A DNA stretch of 64,000 nt from Serpula lacrymans var. lacrymans S7.9 (GCF_000218685.1 NW_006763290.1:1359329-1423328); one strand, 5' to 3'; numbered from the stretch's first letter, positions 46,651 to 58,295 are shown. A program made the numbers and translations. Notes: generated by a model from the sequence alone, not told the origin.

Positions 46651-47655
46651 CCTCCCTTTCCTTTAAACTTCCCTTCCACTGTGAAAGAGCGGGCACCACG
46701 TGATTCAAGCTATTTACAGGTTCCCACAATCGGTCACGGCTCGGTGACGCAAGGATTAGTCATCGCTCAGTCAGCGCTAATCAGCCCAGGGCAGTGGAAA
46801 CCCGAAATCGAGTGAAATCGAGTGCACCGTTTTCACCCTTGACAGCACTTTCAAGAAGTTCTCAGGTCTTACAGATGGGGTTTTTATCTTAGCAATAACC
46901 CATCTGAAAGACCACCACCCTCTCTGAAGAGGGTCCCCCTAAAATCCTAATATATATTTTTCCCTCAAATTGTTGTTTCCATATTACTATGATCATTGTT
47001 ATAATACACTAAAATTGGAAAACAAACATATGTTTATATGTCAATAACATGATATTAGATTATACAATCTATTCCAATGTGAATTGATCCTATATTCAAT
47101 GAGGATAGTAGTTAGTATGTTGGCTCCACATGTTCTACACAAATTAGCCTGAGAAATAGCAAGTAGGGCAGTAAATAGATTAGGTGTTATATCAGAATAT
47201 CCAACAACAGATATGTTTTGGGTAGTAGTACAGAATCTTACCATAAAAGGGTAGTGCATATTCTTATTTGAGAGACTCTTCTTTGATGTAGTGATGGGGA
47301 GGCTCATAGTAAGGTTATGATAGCACAGAAGTTTACTGTAAAGGGATAATTTACAGTATATCCATATTTGGGATGTTCTTCTCGAACATTATAGCATTAA
47401 ATGTAGATCAAACCTCTGAAGAGGCTCTCAGCAGTGATTTTGGCTATATGCCAAGTATAGTATTCCAATTGCTACTGGGGGCTACAGAGGCTGGAGGGAT
47501 GGTGGGTCATCTGAAAGACCCTGAAAGCCTCCTCAATGTGCTGCCTGAGGTAATTGTTTTGACTCAATTTCCATGGGAGGATATGTTGGAATAGTCAAGG
47601 TCAAAGCCTGTTAGCCTTGTTAGACAACACATGTCATGAGTTGACATTAGTACAA
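46651..47655. other. Upstream region of the SNF2 gene and unassigned DNA
   Basis: A CACGTG palindrome lies at 46697-46702, about 50 bp upstream of the SNF2 start and a plausible promoter element. Further right, CACCCTCTCTGAAGAGGGTC (about 46917-46936) can form a short hairpin. Two open frames (47307-47041, minus, 88 codons; 47373-47594, plus, 73 codons) have no recognisable motif. The sequence CATCTGAAAGACC occurs twice (about 46899 and 47509), hinting at a decayed repeat. Confidence 0.35.
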
Positions 47656-47729
47656 GGGCTGGTAGCTCAGTTGGTTAGAGCACCACCATATATAGGTAGA
47701 GGTCCTGGGTTCAATCCCCGGCTGGTCCA
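47656..47729 (+). tRNA. tRNA-like gene, apparent anticodon AUA (possibly a pseudo-tRNA)
   Basis: The 74-nt sequence folds into a cloverleaf. The seven-pair acceptor stem contains three G-U pairs. The D-arm is GCTC/GAGC around AGTTGGTTA. The anticodon arm is CCACC/GGTAG with one A-C mismatch and loop ATATATA. The T-arm is CTGGG/CCCGG around TTCAATC. Boxes A (TAGCTCAGTTGG) and B (GGTTCAATCCC) are good and TTTT follows at 47736-47739. The loop gives AUA, which would read the Tyr codon UAU, but eukaryotic tRNA-Tyr normally has GUA and an intron. It is either a decayed tRNA, a SINE head or an unusual isoacceptor. Confidence 0.65.
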
Positions 47730-47972
47730 CTTTGCTTTTATGCCCTCCCTGTGGTCAGGTGGCGATGTGAGGTCACATGGCTAAATCCAATAGGATAGAA
47801 CTTTTCTGTAAAATAGATCTCAGCAAATCAAGTGGAATACTAGTCCTGTGACCAGAGCTAGGAGGGAATATCCTAGTGTCTGGTGACTTTTGATAGGTGA
47901 CGAGTGCATTGAGTCACGCCTGTTGGCTGCATTCGGCAATGTTGTTACAAGAACCGAGCAGTAGCTTACAAG

Positions 47973-48477
47973 TTGAAATCTTATCTTATCTTTCGAACCA
48001 TGATCGATCCCACTGAACGTGAGAGCCTGTCTAATTGCAATAGCGGTGAGGCTTTTGAGGACAACAACAATCCATTTGCCCCCTCAGCGGTCAATAATAC
48101 ACATAATTCATTATCATCCACTGATACAGAGCCCAGTAGTGACCCAGAGAACTTAAATATACGCCCTGTCCAGCTACAATACATATCTCAACTCAAGACA
48201 CAACTCACCGGCACTCCTGCTTCCAAAGTTCGCTTGGTGCTGGAATACATGAACATGCTTGGGCTCAATCTTCCCTTATTCTTAGATTATCTCAGCTGGG
48301 GCAACTACAACTGCATCACGGACCCCAAGATCCGCTATAAAAGGACAGCTCTCATAGTAAGTGATGAGCTTCCAGTGATGACAAGGCTGGCATTGACTTG
48401 TTGTTCACTGAAAATTGTCTCTGTTGCTCATACTACTAAAACTTCAACCCAAAAAGAGCAAAAAGCGTGACAGTGTG
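47973..48477 (+). pseudogene. DUF6589-like N-terminal fragment (copy 4)
   Basis: A 165-codon open frame starting near MIDPTERESLSN. After an acidic lead it has KVRLVLEYMNMLGLNLPLFL and DYLSWGNYNCITDPKIRYKR with TALIVSDELP, matching the first exon of another DUF6589 subfamily. A frameshift near 48400 spoils the basic end (KKSKKRDS is read in another frame, followed by a GTGAGT donor). No downstream exon was recognised, so the gene is truncated. Confidence 0.55.
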
Positions 48478-50513
48478 AGTTGATGCACTCGTCCTGAGAT
48501 GAAAGTCACCAGACGTTTTGGGAATGTGTCTGAGTTTGACTGCTTCCCAAAACGCCTGGGTTCGAGACTAGTGGAATACCATTGCCCGGGGAAGACCTAA
48601 ACCCATCTTTACTTGGTGTAGGTATAAACAAACTCAACAGCAATTGATTATACAGTCAGTGTGACATATCAATTTGATAATATGTACTTGAGTACATATG
48701 AAACTGTACAACACTTTAACACTTGTTTGATATGGACTTATTTTACTATGGCATTCATATCCTTCCAGTGTCCATACAATGGTATGCTGGCCAATATAAT
48801 TTACTGTGAGTCCTATCTGATATCTTCTACATATATCTTCCTTTTCCCATGATAAAAGAAAGTGAAAACAAAAGTGAAGAGAAAAAGGTGAGGTGCAACA
48901 CTTCATCTGCAAAGTGCAAAAAGTTCCTTAGACTACAGTGCAATTTGAAATCAAGAACTTCTTCACAATACATAATACAATTGGTCTATTCAGAAAAAAT
49001 GCTCAGTTTAGGTTATCAGATGGATTGGGACAGTTGGATAAAAACCATAAAATATGATAAGAGAACAATAGTTACTAATAATACAACAGTCATATGATAA
49101 GATCAAGCACAATCAAATGATAGTATTTTTGTAAACATTGTAAAGCTACAACATTAAAATATCTAACATTCTGCCATGAATTTTTTGTAGGTTTCTTTGT
49201 CTGAGAAGTTATTTAAGTAGTATGTATTTGGGGGCTCTTGAGAGCTAGAAAGATCAATGCAACAATCCATCACCTTTCCAATAATGGAGTTGATGTCAAT
49301 GAAAGGGATATTGGATCTAGTCAGTAAATACACCCCACTCAAACCAATTCACCAGGTATGTTTTTGTGTCAGTACCCCCTTTGAAGGAGGAACATTTGGA
49401 TATCCACCTCCTCTAATACTGTATGATGCCATTTTTATATCTTCAAGCACCCGCAAAAACTTGAAATTCTCAGTGTAAACAATACAGGATGTTTTGGTCT
49501 CTCTGCATGAGACTCCAGCGGCTGGGAAAGAGTACAGATTTGCACAACTTAAGCAGCTGTATGTGTGTGATAGTAGTGAGCATTTGATCAGGGTGACATG
49601 TCACTACTAACCTGAGATCCCTCTTTGTTGTAAGGACCATTTCATTATTTTCCTATCTTTGCTATGTCTTGGTTATTGAACGCTTTTCCCGTTACATCTC
49701 TGGCTCTAGGGCTAGAGGTATCCTTTGCCGTTTTACTTCTCATAGCCCTCACAGGCTTTCTTAACCATCGCTACCATTTTATATCACAGATCAGAGACTG
49801 GGTATCACTCCCAGCCAGCCAGCACACTGGGTAGAGACTGGTAGTGGGCATCTCGCCAACCAGCTCCAAGCCCCAGTAAAGCCTGGTAATACTAATAAAC
49901 ACCTTATTTAGGATCGTACCTCATCATGAGGATACGGTTCCTGAACACGCGTGACAATTCTCTATTATTAGTACAAGTCTCTCACCTGCTGATTAATCAA
50001 GTCAAAAGTCGTACGATAGTTACTCTCCCTTTTTCTTATTGGTTGATTAATTCCTCAGACCACTTTTCGTATATTCTCCTTTCGGTCTGAGGAACGGACA
50101 GTTCCCTATATAAAGCCTTACCTATTCATGTATGGCTCCTTAGTTTTCTATTACTGAATTTACCCGCTTTACTCCTCAACAAGAACCTTTGAAGCTTACC
50201 TCTCAAAGGTCCTCTACTCGCTATATTTACTAGCGTCTGTCGACTTCAAAGCTCATTGAACCCTTACTCCCTGCAAGTGCAGAAGGAGATAGGTTTAGTT
50301 TTTGTTATAGTTTATCGTTGCCTCACATTTGTGGGCCAGTATTGATTAATACTACATAACAATTTACAAAAATGCAGGAAGCAACTGTAATAGACACATA
50401 TGCTCCATCCCTAGTAGCAGATAGAGGGGACTGATGAATACAGAGTCTATTCTCCAGGCTTACAAGGCTAAAAGGCTTGTTGTTGAAGAGCCAAAAGAGG
50501 TTGTTTGTTGCAG
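48478..50513. other. Two kilobases with no recognised gene
   Basis: An 11-bp perfect inverted repeat lies at 48514-48524 and 48544-48554, directly before CTGGGTTCGAGAC, a box-B-like string. Around 49950-50280 there is an LTR- or promoter-like segment with a second 11-bp inverted repeat (TTCCTCAGACC at about 50053 and GGTCTGAGGAA at about 50084) and a TATATAAAG box (about 50116). Several open frames of 63-92 codons (48634-49478) show no family motif. Confidence 0.35.
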
Positions 50514-50887
50514 ATGAGAGGGTCAATTTTTATAGATAGCAACAATATTATTGTTGATAATTTAGATGACGGGATAATGGGTGCTATATGACAAAACCGG
50601 ATAAACCTGGTCTCTGCTAAAGAAGCCATTATTAGAGATCACCTTAAATTAACATTTATTGTAGTTTCTCTTAGGTAAATAATAATAGTTGTTTCTATAG
50701 CCTCTCAGGCAGCGGCTGAGTTTCTCTTAGATTTATTACTATAAACCCTAGTGTCTTTGATGAAGAAGATAAAGAAGATGAATGTTCTAATTTTGCTATG
50801 TCCAACTATGATTTTGAGTATGATGTTGGATATGCTACTGAGGAAGAGATGGAGGAGACAGTCTATCTGAAAGTAATGGTGAAATGA
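50514..50887 (+). pseudogene. Acidic ORF interrupted by a solo LTR
   Basis: The frame ATG AGA GGG (50514) reads MRGSIFIDSNNIIVDNLDDG and then meets the LTR. After removing the LTR and one CTATA duplicate it continues in the same frame with NPSVFDEEDKEDECSNFAMS and EYDVGYATEEEMEET to a TGA at 50885. That the frame stays open on both sides suggests it was coding. The family is unknown; an acidic tail of this sort is common at the ends of fungal transposase genes. Confidence 0.4.
50589..50738 (+). repeat. Solo LTR of copia 2 family, short form
   Basis: 150 bp, TGACAAAACCGGATAAACC to GATTTATTA, flanked by perfect CTATA duplications (50584-50588 and 50739-50743). Compared with the LTR at 30766-31000 it lacks about 85 bp, including the whole palindrome array. 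Confidence 0.88.
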
Positions 50888-51098
50888 AATTGTCAGTAAT
50901 ACTCTTCTTCTGCTTGTTATATACACTAAAATAGACTGTCAAGCAATAGTGTATCTTTACTCAGAACTGGCTGGCTTTCTATGTGCTATTCCTTCAGACT
51001 GTCATATATTTTCATATATACTTGTTATTATGTAAATTTCAAATATTGTGATGAAATGCCTTGAGGCCCTCGATTATATAAATGCATTGCCATTTATT

Positions 51099-51722
51099 AG
51101 GAAAACATGATGTGGCTATAAATGCAAAAAAGTGCAAAAAATATGCTATAATAGCAAAAATATCACTTAGATCAGTTCAGATCTGTAAGTGCAAGTCTTA
51201 CATAGTCCCATGCTATAGTGCACTATAATGCACTATATTGCACTGGATGCAAAAATGTGCAGGCTTATAGCATATAGAAATTCATAAAAAGTCAAATATA
51301 TCAAAGTTACCCCAGCTGTATATATTTTTACAAGCACAAAAAATATACCTTGAAGTTTATACTTGCATTGATCAACACACCAGTGTTGATCATCTATGGA
51401 ATGAGATTTCCCAGCTCCTATATAGCCCCTATAGCTGCAAAGGTCATAATTATAGTATAGTCTCAGCTGCTTAAGTGGGCTAATAAATTATACTTCATTA
51501 ATCAATTATATAGTCTGTATTAGTGAAATAGTACTTTGTATCTTTGATATTTATAAAAATAAGAATAATAATTTAAATTTTTTTATCAGCCATGCAATAA
51601 TTTCCAACATCTATAAAAGCATTTATAGAGCTATATGAGGCTCTAGATGGCAGAGGTTCTATAGCAGGTTTATGAGCACTTATAGTGCTATAGAGCTCTA
51701 TATAACTACCCCAATTTTTCCT
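51099..51722. mobile_element. MITE copy 2
   Basis: 624 bp with imperfect terminal inverted repeats (AGGAAAACATGATGTGGC at the left, inverse of AGGAAAAATTGGGGTAG at the right). The right half matches copy 1 at 3529-4266 but without the tRNA-like segment. The left part is AT-rich with many CTATA and TGCACTATA motifs and aligns poorly with copy 1. Non-coding. Confidence 0.7.
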
Positions 51723-51793
51723 GATGAGTCCCTATTGTGAAACTGTTTGATTTGATACATGAAAGGAACACCTAATCTGGCCTTAGAAACAAG

Positions 51794-52406
51794 CTATCCT
51801 CTAATTGGCATGCAACCCTTCCAAACCTGTTCCAGTTGAATGTTTATTATATGTTTGCTATAATAAGTTTTACTCACATATTCCAATACTTGAGCTTTCA
51901 AGTCTTGATTATCCTGTAAAACCTTTATTTTATCGGCCAAGGAGGCAGCAGCTTTGTCTTTGTCTTCACTGGTAGCTTTAACTAATAAGTCCCAGCAGAT
52001 AAATTGGCGGTTGAGAGGGTTTTGGAAGCCTTTTTGAGTGATAGTGTATGTTCTCATAGCTTGATGACCAAGACTAGCACTATATTTCAAAGTGGTGCAA
52101 GCTATAGAACTTAGTTTAGCCTTGAAGGACAATGGTTTGATGGTTTGATGTAAAATGCTAGAACTAGGACTATATGACAAATGTGAAGTTAATCCTGAGC
52201 TGGAAGTAGTTGTTGTTGAACTTAAAACAACCTTATAAAAATGTAGTATAGGCAAGCCTTAAAATAAAGGAGAAGGAACACTTACTATGTTATTATCCAA
52301 AGACTGAAAGTTGGCTCCACCATGATCGCTATCTTGGTCCAGAGGGGCTTCATTGTCTTCTTCAGTATTTGAATGAGAGTGAATAGGCTGAGGATGGTCA
52401 TCAGAC
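51794..52406 (-). CDS. Unrecognised two-exon gene
   Basis: The first exon begins ATGTCTGATGACCATCC (52406) and reads an acidic stretch ending SLDNNI at a GTAAGT donor (about 52287). The second exon follows a TTTTAAG acceptor and is open from about 52260 to the TAA at 51794. It contains a Ser/Thr-rich region, RQFICWDLLVKATSEDKDKA, and a helical segment with LADKIKVLQDNQDLKAQVLE that may form a coiled coil. About 190 residues. No family recognised; low complexity and neighbours suggest a transposon-linked gene. Confidence 0.4.
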
Positions 52407-52689
52407 ATATCACCTAGGATATCATTTATAATATTTATAGGAAAATTATTGTCTTCATCCTGTTCTTGATCAAGCAGAATAGATTCAGCATAACAAAGAA
52501 ATAAAGGCCCAGTTAACTCTTACCTTGAAGGATGAGCCATTAAAGGAGTCCTAAGTTCTGATCAAAGAAAGGTCACACAAGAGCGCTAACTCACAAACTG
52601 CTCTCACAGCAAAAGTAGCAAATCAGCAGAAACATAAGCCAAAGGACAAAAATGACAAGAACAAAAAGAAAAATTACTCTTACTCTGTC
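52407..52689. other. Short gap upstream of the unrecognised gene
   Basis: AT-rich, no feature recognised beyond the presumed upstream region of the minus-strand gene ending at 52406. Confidence 0.3.
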
Positions 52690-53025
52690 TGTTACAATAC
52701 ACAATTGTTGGACCTTTAAATTTCATTCTCCACTTTAACTTTCCTTTGTAGTTTTCACACACTGTGCCTTGCAGCACTTTCCATTTTGTTCAAATTCCAC
52801 TTGTTTGCGCTGCACTGCTTTCCTGTATTTTTAGTTACAAAATTTCTCACACAGTAGAGCTGGTCACATATAAATACCCCAATAGATTAAGGAGACTCCT
52901 CAGCAAGTCCTGTTGTTGTTTATCCACAACTAAGTCTGTCCTATCATAAGGGTATCCACTCTTACTCACTTCACTCTAGCCTGTCTGAGTTGTGTGCCAG
53001 AGTATGCAAACTCTTGGTTTTAATG
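52690..53025 (+). repeat. Diverged LTR of chromovirus 2 family, opposite orientation
   Basis: Starts TGTTACAATACACAATTG and ends near CTCTTGGTTTTAATG. It is the reverse complement of the family LTR, with matching blocks GGACCTTTAAATTTCATTCT, GGAGACTCCTCAGCAAGTCC and GCCAGAGTATGCAAACTCTT. About 336 bp, so 80 bp shorter than its relatives. Possible target duplicates CTGTC and CTGCC differ by one base. It abuts the copia 3 zinc knuckle, whose first half it has replaced. Confidence 0.75.
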
Positions 53026-54727
53026 CTGCCTGTGGAGAAATTGGCCACTTGGAAAAGGACTGTTGTAACAAGAAGGCTGATGGGACTGCTAAATCAAATA
53101 TTGAAAAGGATAAACTGGAGCTGGCTGCAAAAATATTGCACACCATAAATGAAGAGCCTCTGCAGCTTTTTATGGCAAAATTGTCCACCTCCAAAAATTT
53201 GAGCACACTCAAAGATGATGCCTGGATAGTGGATTCAGGAGTGTCAGCAAACATGACCTCCCAAAGAGATTGGTTTATTACCTCCACACCCAAAATTGAT
53301 GAAAAGGCCTGAACGGAAATTCAGTATTCTGACAAAATCTTGTAGGTCCAAATATACAATCAAATATTTTAACTACTTTCAGGATTTTTTTTCAATTTTG
53401 GGTGTGACAAAAGTCAGTTATGCTTGGTGTGCTTCAATGAAATTAATCCACCTGAATGAGTCATCCTTGGAGATGAGAGCACTATCCTAGCCACTAGAAT
53501 AGGCCACGTTGAACTGGATGTAGCTGTGAACAAAGACTCCACCCACAAAACCATCCTACAAGATATTTACTATATGCCAAAACTGAACAACAATCTGTTG
53601 TCAGTTTCCAGGTTATCAAACAGAGGTTACCTTGTCACTTTTGAAGACAACTCTTGTCGGATCCTGGTAAAGGGACAAACGGCTGCATTAGCCCACAAAA
53701 AGATGGACCTATACATCCTTGACACTGTTCCTTGCATCACTGAACAAGCCTATGCAGCATCCTTTCAAGCCGATACAATAACGAGTTTTCTGGTAAGTGT
53801 GGGAAAGTTCAGTGATTATGAAAGGTGATAGAAAATATGTTAGAAGTAAGTAAGAGGATCAATGGATAAAGGAAATTGATATGAAGGATAGCATAATATG
53901 CAACATGTCAATAGCCACACGCTCAGGACATAGGTACTTCATCACATTTATTGATGGATACTCACACAAGTTGGTTGTGAAACTGCTGAAAACAAAGGAC
54001 AAGGCCTTAGTGTGCACCAAAGAGTACCTTGAACAAGCAGAAAACAAAATGGGTCTACAAGCCTACCTGTTCAGAAGCGACAAGGGAGGTGAATATGCGT
54101 CAAAAGAATTTGGAGCATATCTAAAGTCCAAAGGTATACACCACAAAAGAACCAATGCATACACACCTCAAGAGAACAGTGTAGTGGAACACATGAACCG
54201 CACCATCATAGAGATGGCATGGAGCATGCTGGATGGAGCAAACCTGCCAAAGTCCTACCGGGCACAAGTTGTAATGCATGCAGCACATGTCATCAACCAA
54301 GTGCCTACACACACCCTGCAGGAGCACAAGACACTACATGAAGCCTCCAACAGAAACAAACCATTAGTATCACACTTGCAAACTTTTGGCTGCAAGGAAT
54401 TTGTGCACGTACCTGATAAAAAACGTGCAAAACGCGATGCAAAGACGCTGGAATATGTTTACCTTGGATATGCAGAGCATAGGCACACTCACATCTGTTT
54501 GCACAGAGGATCAGAGAAACTCATTGAATCCAGAGACATTATTTTTGACAAGGGAGGAGAATTTGCACATACACGGGTCATATTGCAAGGCACTACTGAA
54601 AGGGAGCAAGCATTGAGTCAAGTGACAAAACAGATAGAAAAAACAAGCTCACCTCAAGTACATCTAATCCCATCTAACACATCCCTCACCATCCCAGATT
54701 TCAACAATGACAAAACCACAGACAGTG
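53026..54727 (+). pseudogene. Ty1/copia element 3 gag-pol fragment
   Basis: Starts in the middle of a zinc knuckle (CGEIGHLEKDC), then protease WIVDSGVSANMTSQRDWF, where the Ala of the usual DSGA is Val. NNNLLSVSRLSNRGYLVTFE follows at 53580, then the integrase from about 53900: IATRSGHRYFITFIDGYSH, RSDKGGEYASKEF (second Asp) and PQENSVVEHMNRT (Glu). The HHCC finger and first catalytic Asp region are deleted or scrambled around 53820-53890. The frame is cut at 54727 by the LTR of chromovirus 2. The preceding pentanucleotide CAGTG would be the target duplication. Confidence 0.8.
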
Positions 54728-55144
54728 TGTAACAACCAAGAGTTAGTTACTCTGGCGCACACAGGAACACACTATAAAGGTAGTGAAGAGGGAGTGGTTA
54801 CCCCTTAGGCTGCAGAGAGTTTGTTGGTTAACAACAGGAGGACTTGCTGAGGAGTCTCCTTGATCTATTGGGGTATTTATACTAATACAGAGTGTTTGTA
54901 CCTATGTACTGTACAGTTGATAAAGGCAGTGGCTGATGATGTCAGAGGGCGCAGCCCATGTGACCAGCTCCACTGCGTGAGAGAGTTTGAGTCTAAAAGA
55001 AGAATAAAGGCAGCGCTGCACGAGAAGGTGGAGTTAGAACGAAAAAGGAAAGTGCTGTATGGCACGGAGTGTAAACTATAGTAAAAGGTTAAAGCGGAGA
55101 ATGAAAATTTAAAGGAAAGGTCCGAAAATTGTGTTGTCGTAACA
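54728..55144 (-). repeat. 3' LTR of chromovirus 2
   Basis: 417 bp, TGTAACAACCAAGAGTTAG to GTCGTAACA on the plus strand. CTACCCCCCTT follows, the complement of the polypurine tract, confirming a minus-strand element. Open frames of 62-73 codons within it recur in the solo copies and are not genes. Confidence 0.92.
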
Positions 55145-55179
55145 CTACCCCCCTTCTAAGGCTCGACTTCCAGGCGAAA

Positions 55180-58100
55180 CTAAATACTGGAGGTGGTAGT
55201 TAAATTTTTGGGCATAGGTTGAAAAAGGGAATTAAAAAGTTTTGAGTCCATGCCTCTAAGCTTCCTAGGAGCTGAGGGGTTCTTAGAATAAAATTTGCAA
55301 ACAGCGTCGCGGGAGTTATCCAGATGGGCTTCTGGCTCCCATGTTCTGTCCTTGTCTCCATAGCCTTTCCATAGGACTAGGAATTCTATTTTACCACGCT
55401 TCAAGCGTGCATCCACCACCCGTTTGACTTCGAACTCTTCTTCACCTTCCTGGGTGACTACAACCGGTCCGGGCTGGTCTACACGCTGTCCTGGCAGCGG
55501 CCCTTTGTAGGGTTTCACATGGCTAATGTTGACCGTGGGTACTACCCTCATTCGTTTTGGGAGTTCCAGCTCCACTGCATTGGGTTTGACTTCCTTAATC
55601 CGGTAAGGGCCAATCCACTTTTTGGTCAGTTTTCTAGACTGCCAATCTTTTAACTTTAAGTGGTTGGTTTCTAACCAGACCAGGTCGCCAACCTTGTAGT
55701 CAGGGGCCTTGGAGCATCTACGCTCTGCACTGTCTTTTATCTGCTTTGCAGTTTTGAATAGCGCTTTGCACGTTTCGTCTAAGACAGACTTCATGTCTTT
55801 GGCCATGTTCCCAGCAGCCTCGTTCTTGCTTTTTCCAGGTTCTACACCCATTCTGGGGAGGTACAATCTAGTAACCTTGAATGGTGCCTTTCCTGTAGCT
55901 GACGACTGTTTGATATTATAAGAGAATTGGGCTATCTTTAGCCACTTGGCCCAATCTGTCCGCCTGTCATTAATAAATATCCAGAGATATTGTTTCAACT
56001 CCTGGTTGAGTCTCTCCGTTTGCCTATCAGTCTGCGGATGGAACACCATTGATAATTTAGGTTTGATGCCCAGCATCCGGCATAATTCTTTCGTAAATTT
56101 GCTAGCAAATTGAGGTCCTCTATCGGAAATAACCATTTCTAGTAATCCATGGATGGACCATACGAAGTCTTTAAATAAATCTGCCGTACCAGCGGCGGTA
56201 ATGGTTTTTTTGGTGGGAATGAATACTACTTCCTTGGAGAAGCGATCTACTACCACCATTACTGAATCATACCCATTTGACTCGGGCAGATCTGTTGTGA
56301 AATCAACCGATATATCTTGCCAGGGACCAGCTGGTATCAGATTCGGCATAAGTTTACCGGCCGGTGGTTGATGAGAATTCTTAGCCATAGCACATCTCAG
56401 ACAGGATTTTACGTATTCCTGTACGTCTTTGACCATGCCAGGCCACATATAGTTTTTGGAGATCAACTCCATTGTTCGTTGCCACTCAGGGTGCCCAGCC
56501 ACTGGAGTGTTGTGATGTCTGTCTATTGCCTTGATCCTTGCAGACTCAGGCACATAGATTTTGTCTTTAAAATGGAAGAGTCCGTCTTCCCATAAATAGT
56601 TTTCATTGCCATCAAGGCGCACCTTCTCTTCTGAGGAGATGTTTTTCTTGAAGACTTCCAGAAGATCGGAATCTTGCCCAATTCTAACATTGGCAACCCT
56701 TGATTGGTCTATCAGGGTAACACCTTTGTTGTCATCTTCGATGCCGTTTGATCCTCTCTTCTGGACAAAGTGTCCGCTTTCCCCATAGAGTTTCCAGGCT
56801 TATGAATTAATTTATAATTAAACCTTGACAAGTATACCACGTAGCAGGCCTGTCTTCGGTTCAAGTCTCGGGCCGTCATAAAATACTCTAGATTCTTATG
56901 ATTGGTCCAAATTTCAAATTGGTGTCTAGCACCTTCTAAGTAGTGCTGCCAGTGCTCTAAGGCTCTAATGATGGCCAGCATCTCTTTGTTGTAAATTTGA
57001 TAGTTGCACTCCGTAGGCGACAAACTATGTTATAAATAGGCACAAGGCCTCCAAAGATTGTCAGGGCATTTAATTGACAAAACAGCCCCAGTAGCAAAAT
57101 CAGAAGAGTCGGTTTCTAGCCGGAACTCTTTGTCTAATTCTGGAAATGCTAATATGGGCGCTGTTGTAAATGCCTGTTTAATCTTATCAAAAGCTTCTTG
57201 TTCTTTGGCGCCCCAGTGCCAAACAATATCCTTTTTAGTGAGATCGTTCAACGGTCTCGTGATTTCCGCAAAGTTTTCGATAAACCTTCGGTAGAAATTT
57301 CCTGAGCCAAGGAAGGCCCTAACTCCTTTTACGCGAGTAGGTGCTGGCCAGTCCAATATGGCTTGAACTTTCTCAGGATCCATCCTGATTCCGTTCTGGC
57401 CTATGATCATACTGAGGAAGTCTACTTCCTTCACTTTAAAATTACATTTTTCGGGTTTGACGAATAGGTCCCGTTCCTGTAAGCGTCAAAGGACTTCTTG
57501 CACGATCCTGTCATGCTCAGCCTCATCATCCGACTTCGTAAATATCAACAAATTGTCAATGTAAATGGCGACACAGTTTTCCATATCAGCAAAGATCTCA
57601 TTCATCATGCTCTGGAAAGTCGCCGGTGAATTGGTCAACCCAAAGAACATAACAAGGGGTTCGAAGGATCCTCGGTGGCACATGAACGCAGCCTTCTAAG
57701 CATCTTCTTCTTTGATCTGTACATTATTGTACCCCCATCTGAGATCCATCTTTGTTAAGATTTTGGCGCCAGCCAATTTGTCTACTAGCTGACTGATCAA
57801 AGGCAGCGGATACACATTTTTAACCGTGTGCTCATTCACATAACAATAATCTATAATCATGCGCTTTTTACCATCCTTTTTAGGGATGAAGAACACCGGG
57901 GATGTCAAAGGGCTTTTGGAAGGTCTGATGTAACCCTTCCTAAGCTGTTTATTTATGAAACTTGAGACCTCATCTCTTTCTGGAGCAGAGAGGGGAATCA
58001 TGTGTCCTTTTCTCGGGTTGAAAGTGTCCTTCAAATCTATTGCATGGTCCCAAGGCTTAGCCTCTGGGAAGCGCTCTGATTTATATTTAGAAAAGACTTT

Positions 58101-58295
58101 CCAGAAGTCATGGTACTTGGGAGGTACCAGCCTCTTAATCTCTTCTTTGGGTTTTACCTCATCATTGTCATTGTCGATCTTTTCTAAAGATCTGAGCTCA
58201 TAAACGTGACCAGCGTTTATCTTTTCAAGACGCTCATTGTGACGGACGTGATTTGGCCTACCCAAGTTCACACATTTCTGAGGGCAATGTGACAA
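55180..58295 (-). pseudogene. pol of chromovirus 2 (RT, RNase H, integrase, chromodomain)
   Basis: Reverse transcriptase from 58295: KGYIRPSKSPLTSPVFFIPK, LTKMDLRWGYNNVQIKE, a stop, FGLTNSPATFQSMMNEIF and the catalytic box AIYIDN. The second Asp of YxDD is Asn (codon 57554-57552). RNase H follows with ETDSSDFATGAVLS, a stop after CAYL and EMLAIIRALEHWQHYLEG. A break near 56650 precedes the integrase (56622-55180). That part is a long clean frame of 480 codons: HHCC finger (HHNTPVAGHPEWQRTMELI, CLRCAMAK), DDE residues in SVDFTTDLPES, ISDRGPQFASKF and RQTERLNQELKQ, GPY block KKWIGPYRIKEV, and a chromodomain FLVLWKGYGDKDRTWEPEAH. The integrase and chromodomain look intact, the RT does not. Confidence 0.9.

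Noticed and set aside
53026..53312. A host zinc-knuckle gene starting at NAACGEIGHLEKDC
   Set aside because: The following protease and integrase motifs show it is a truncated copia polyprotein.
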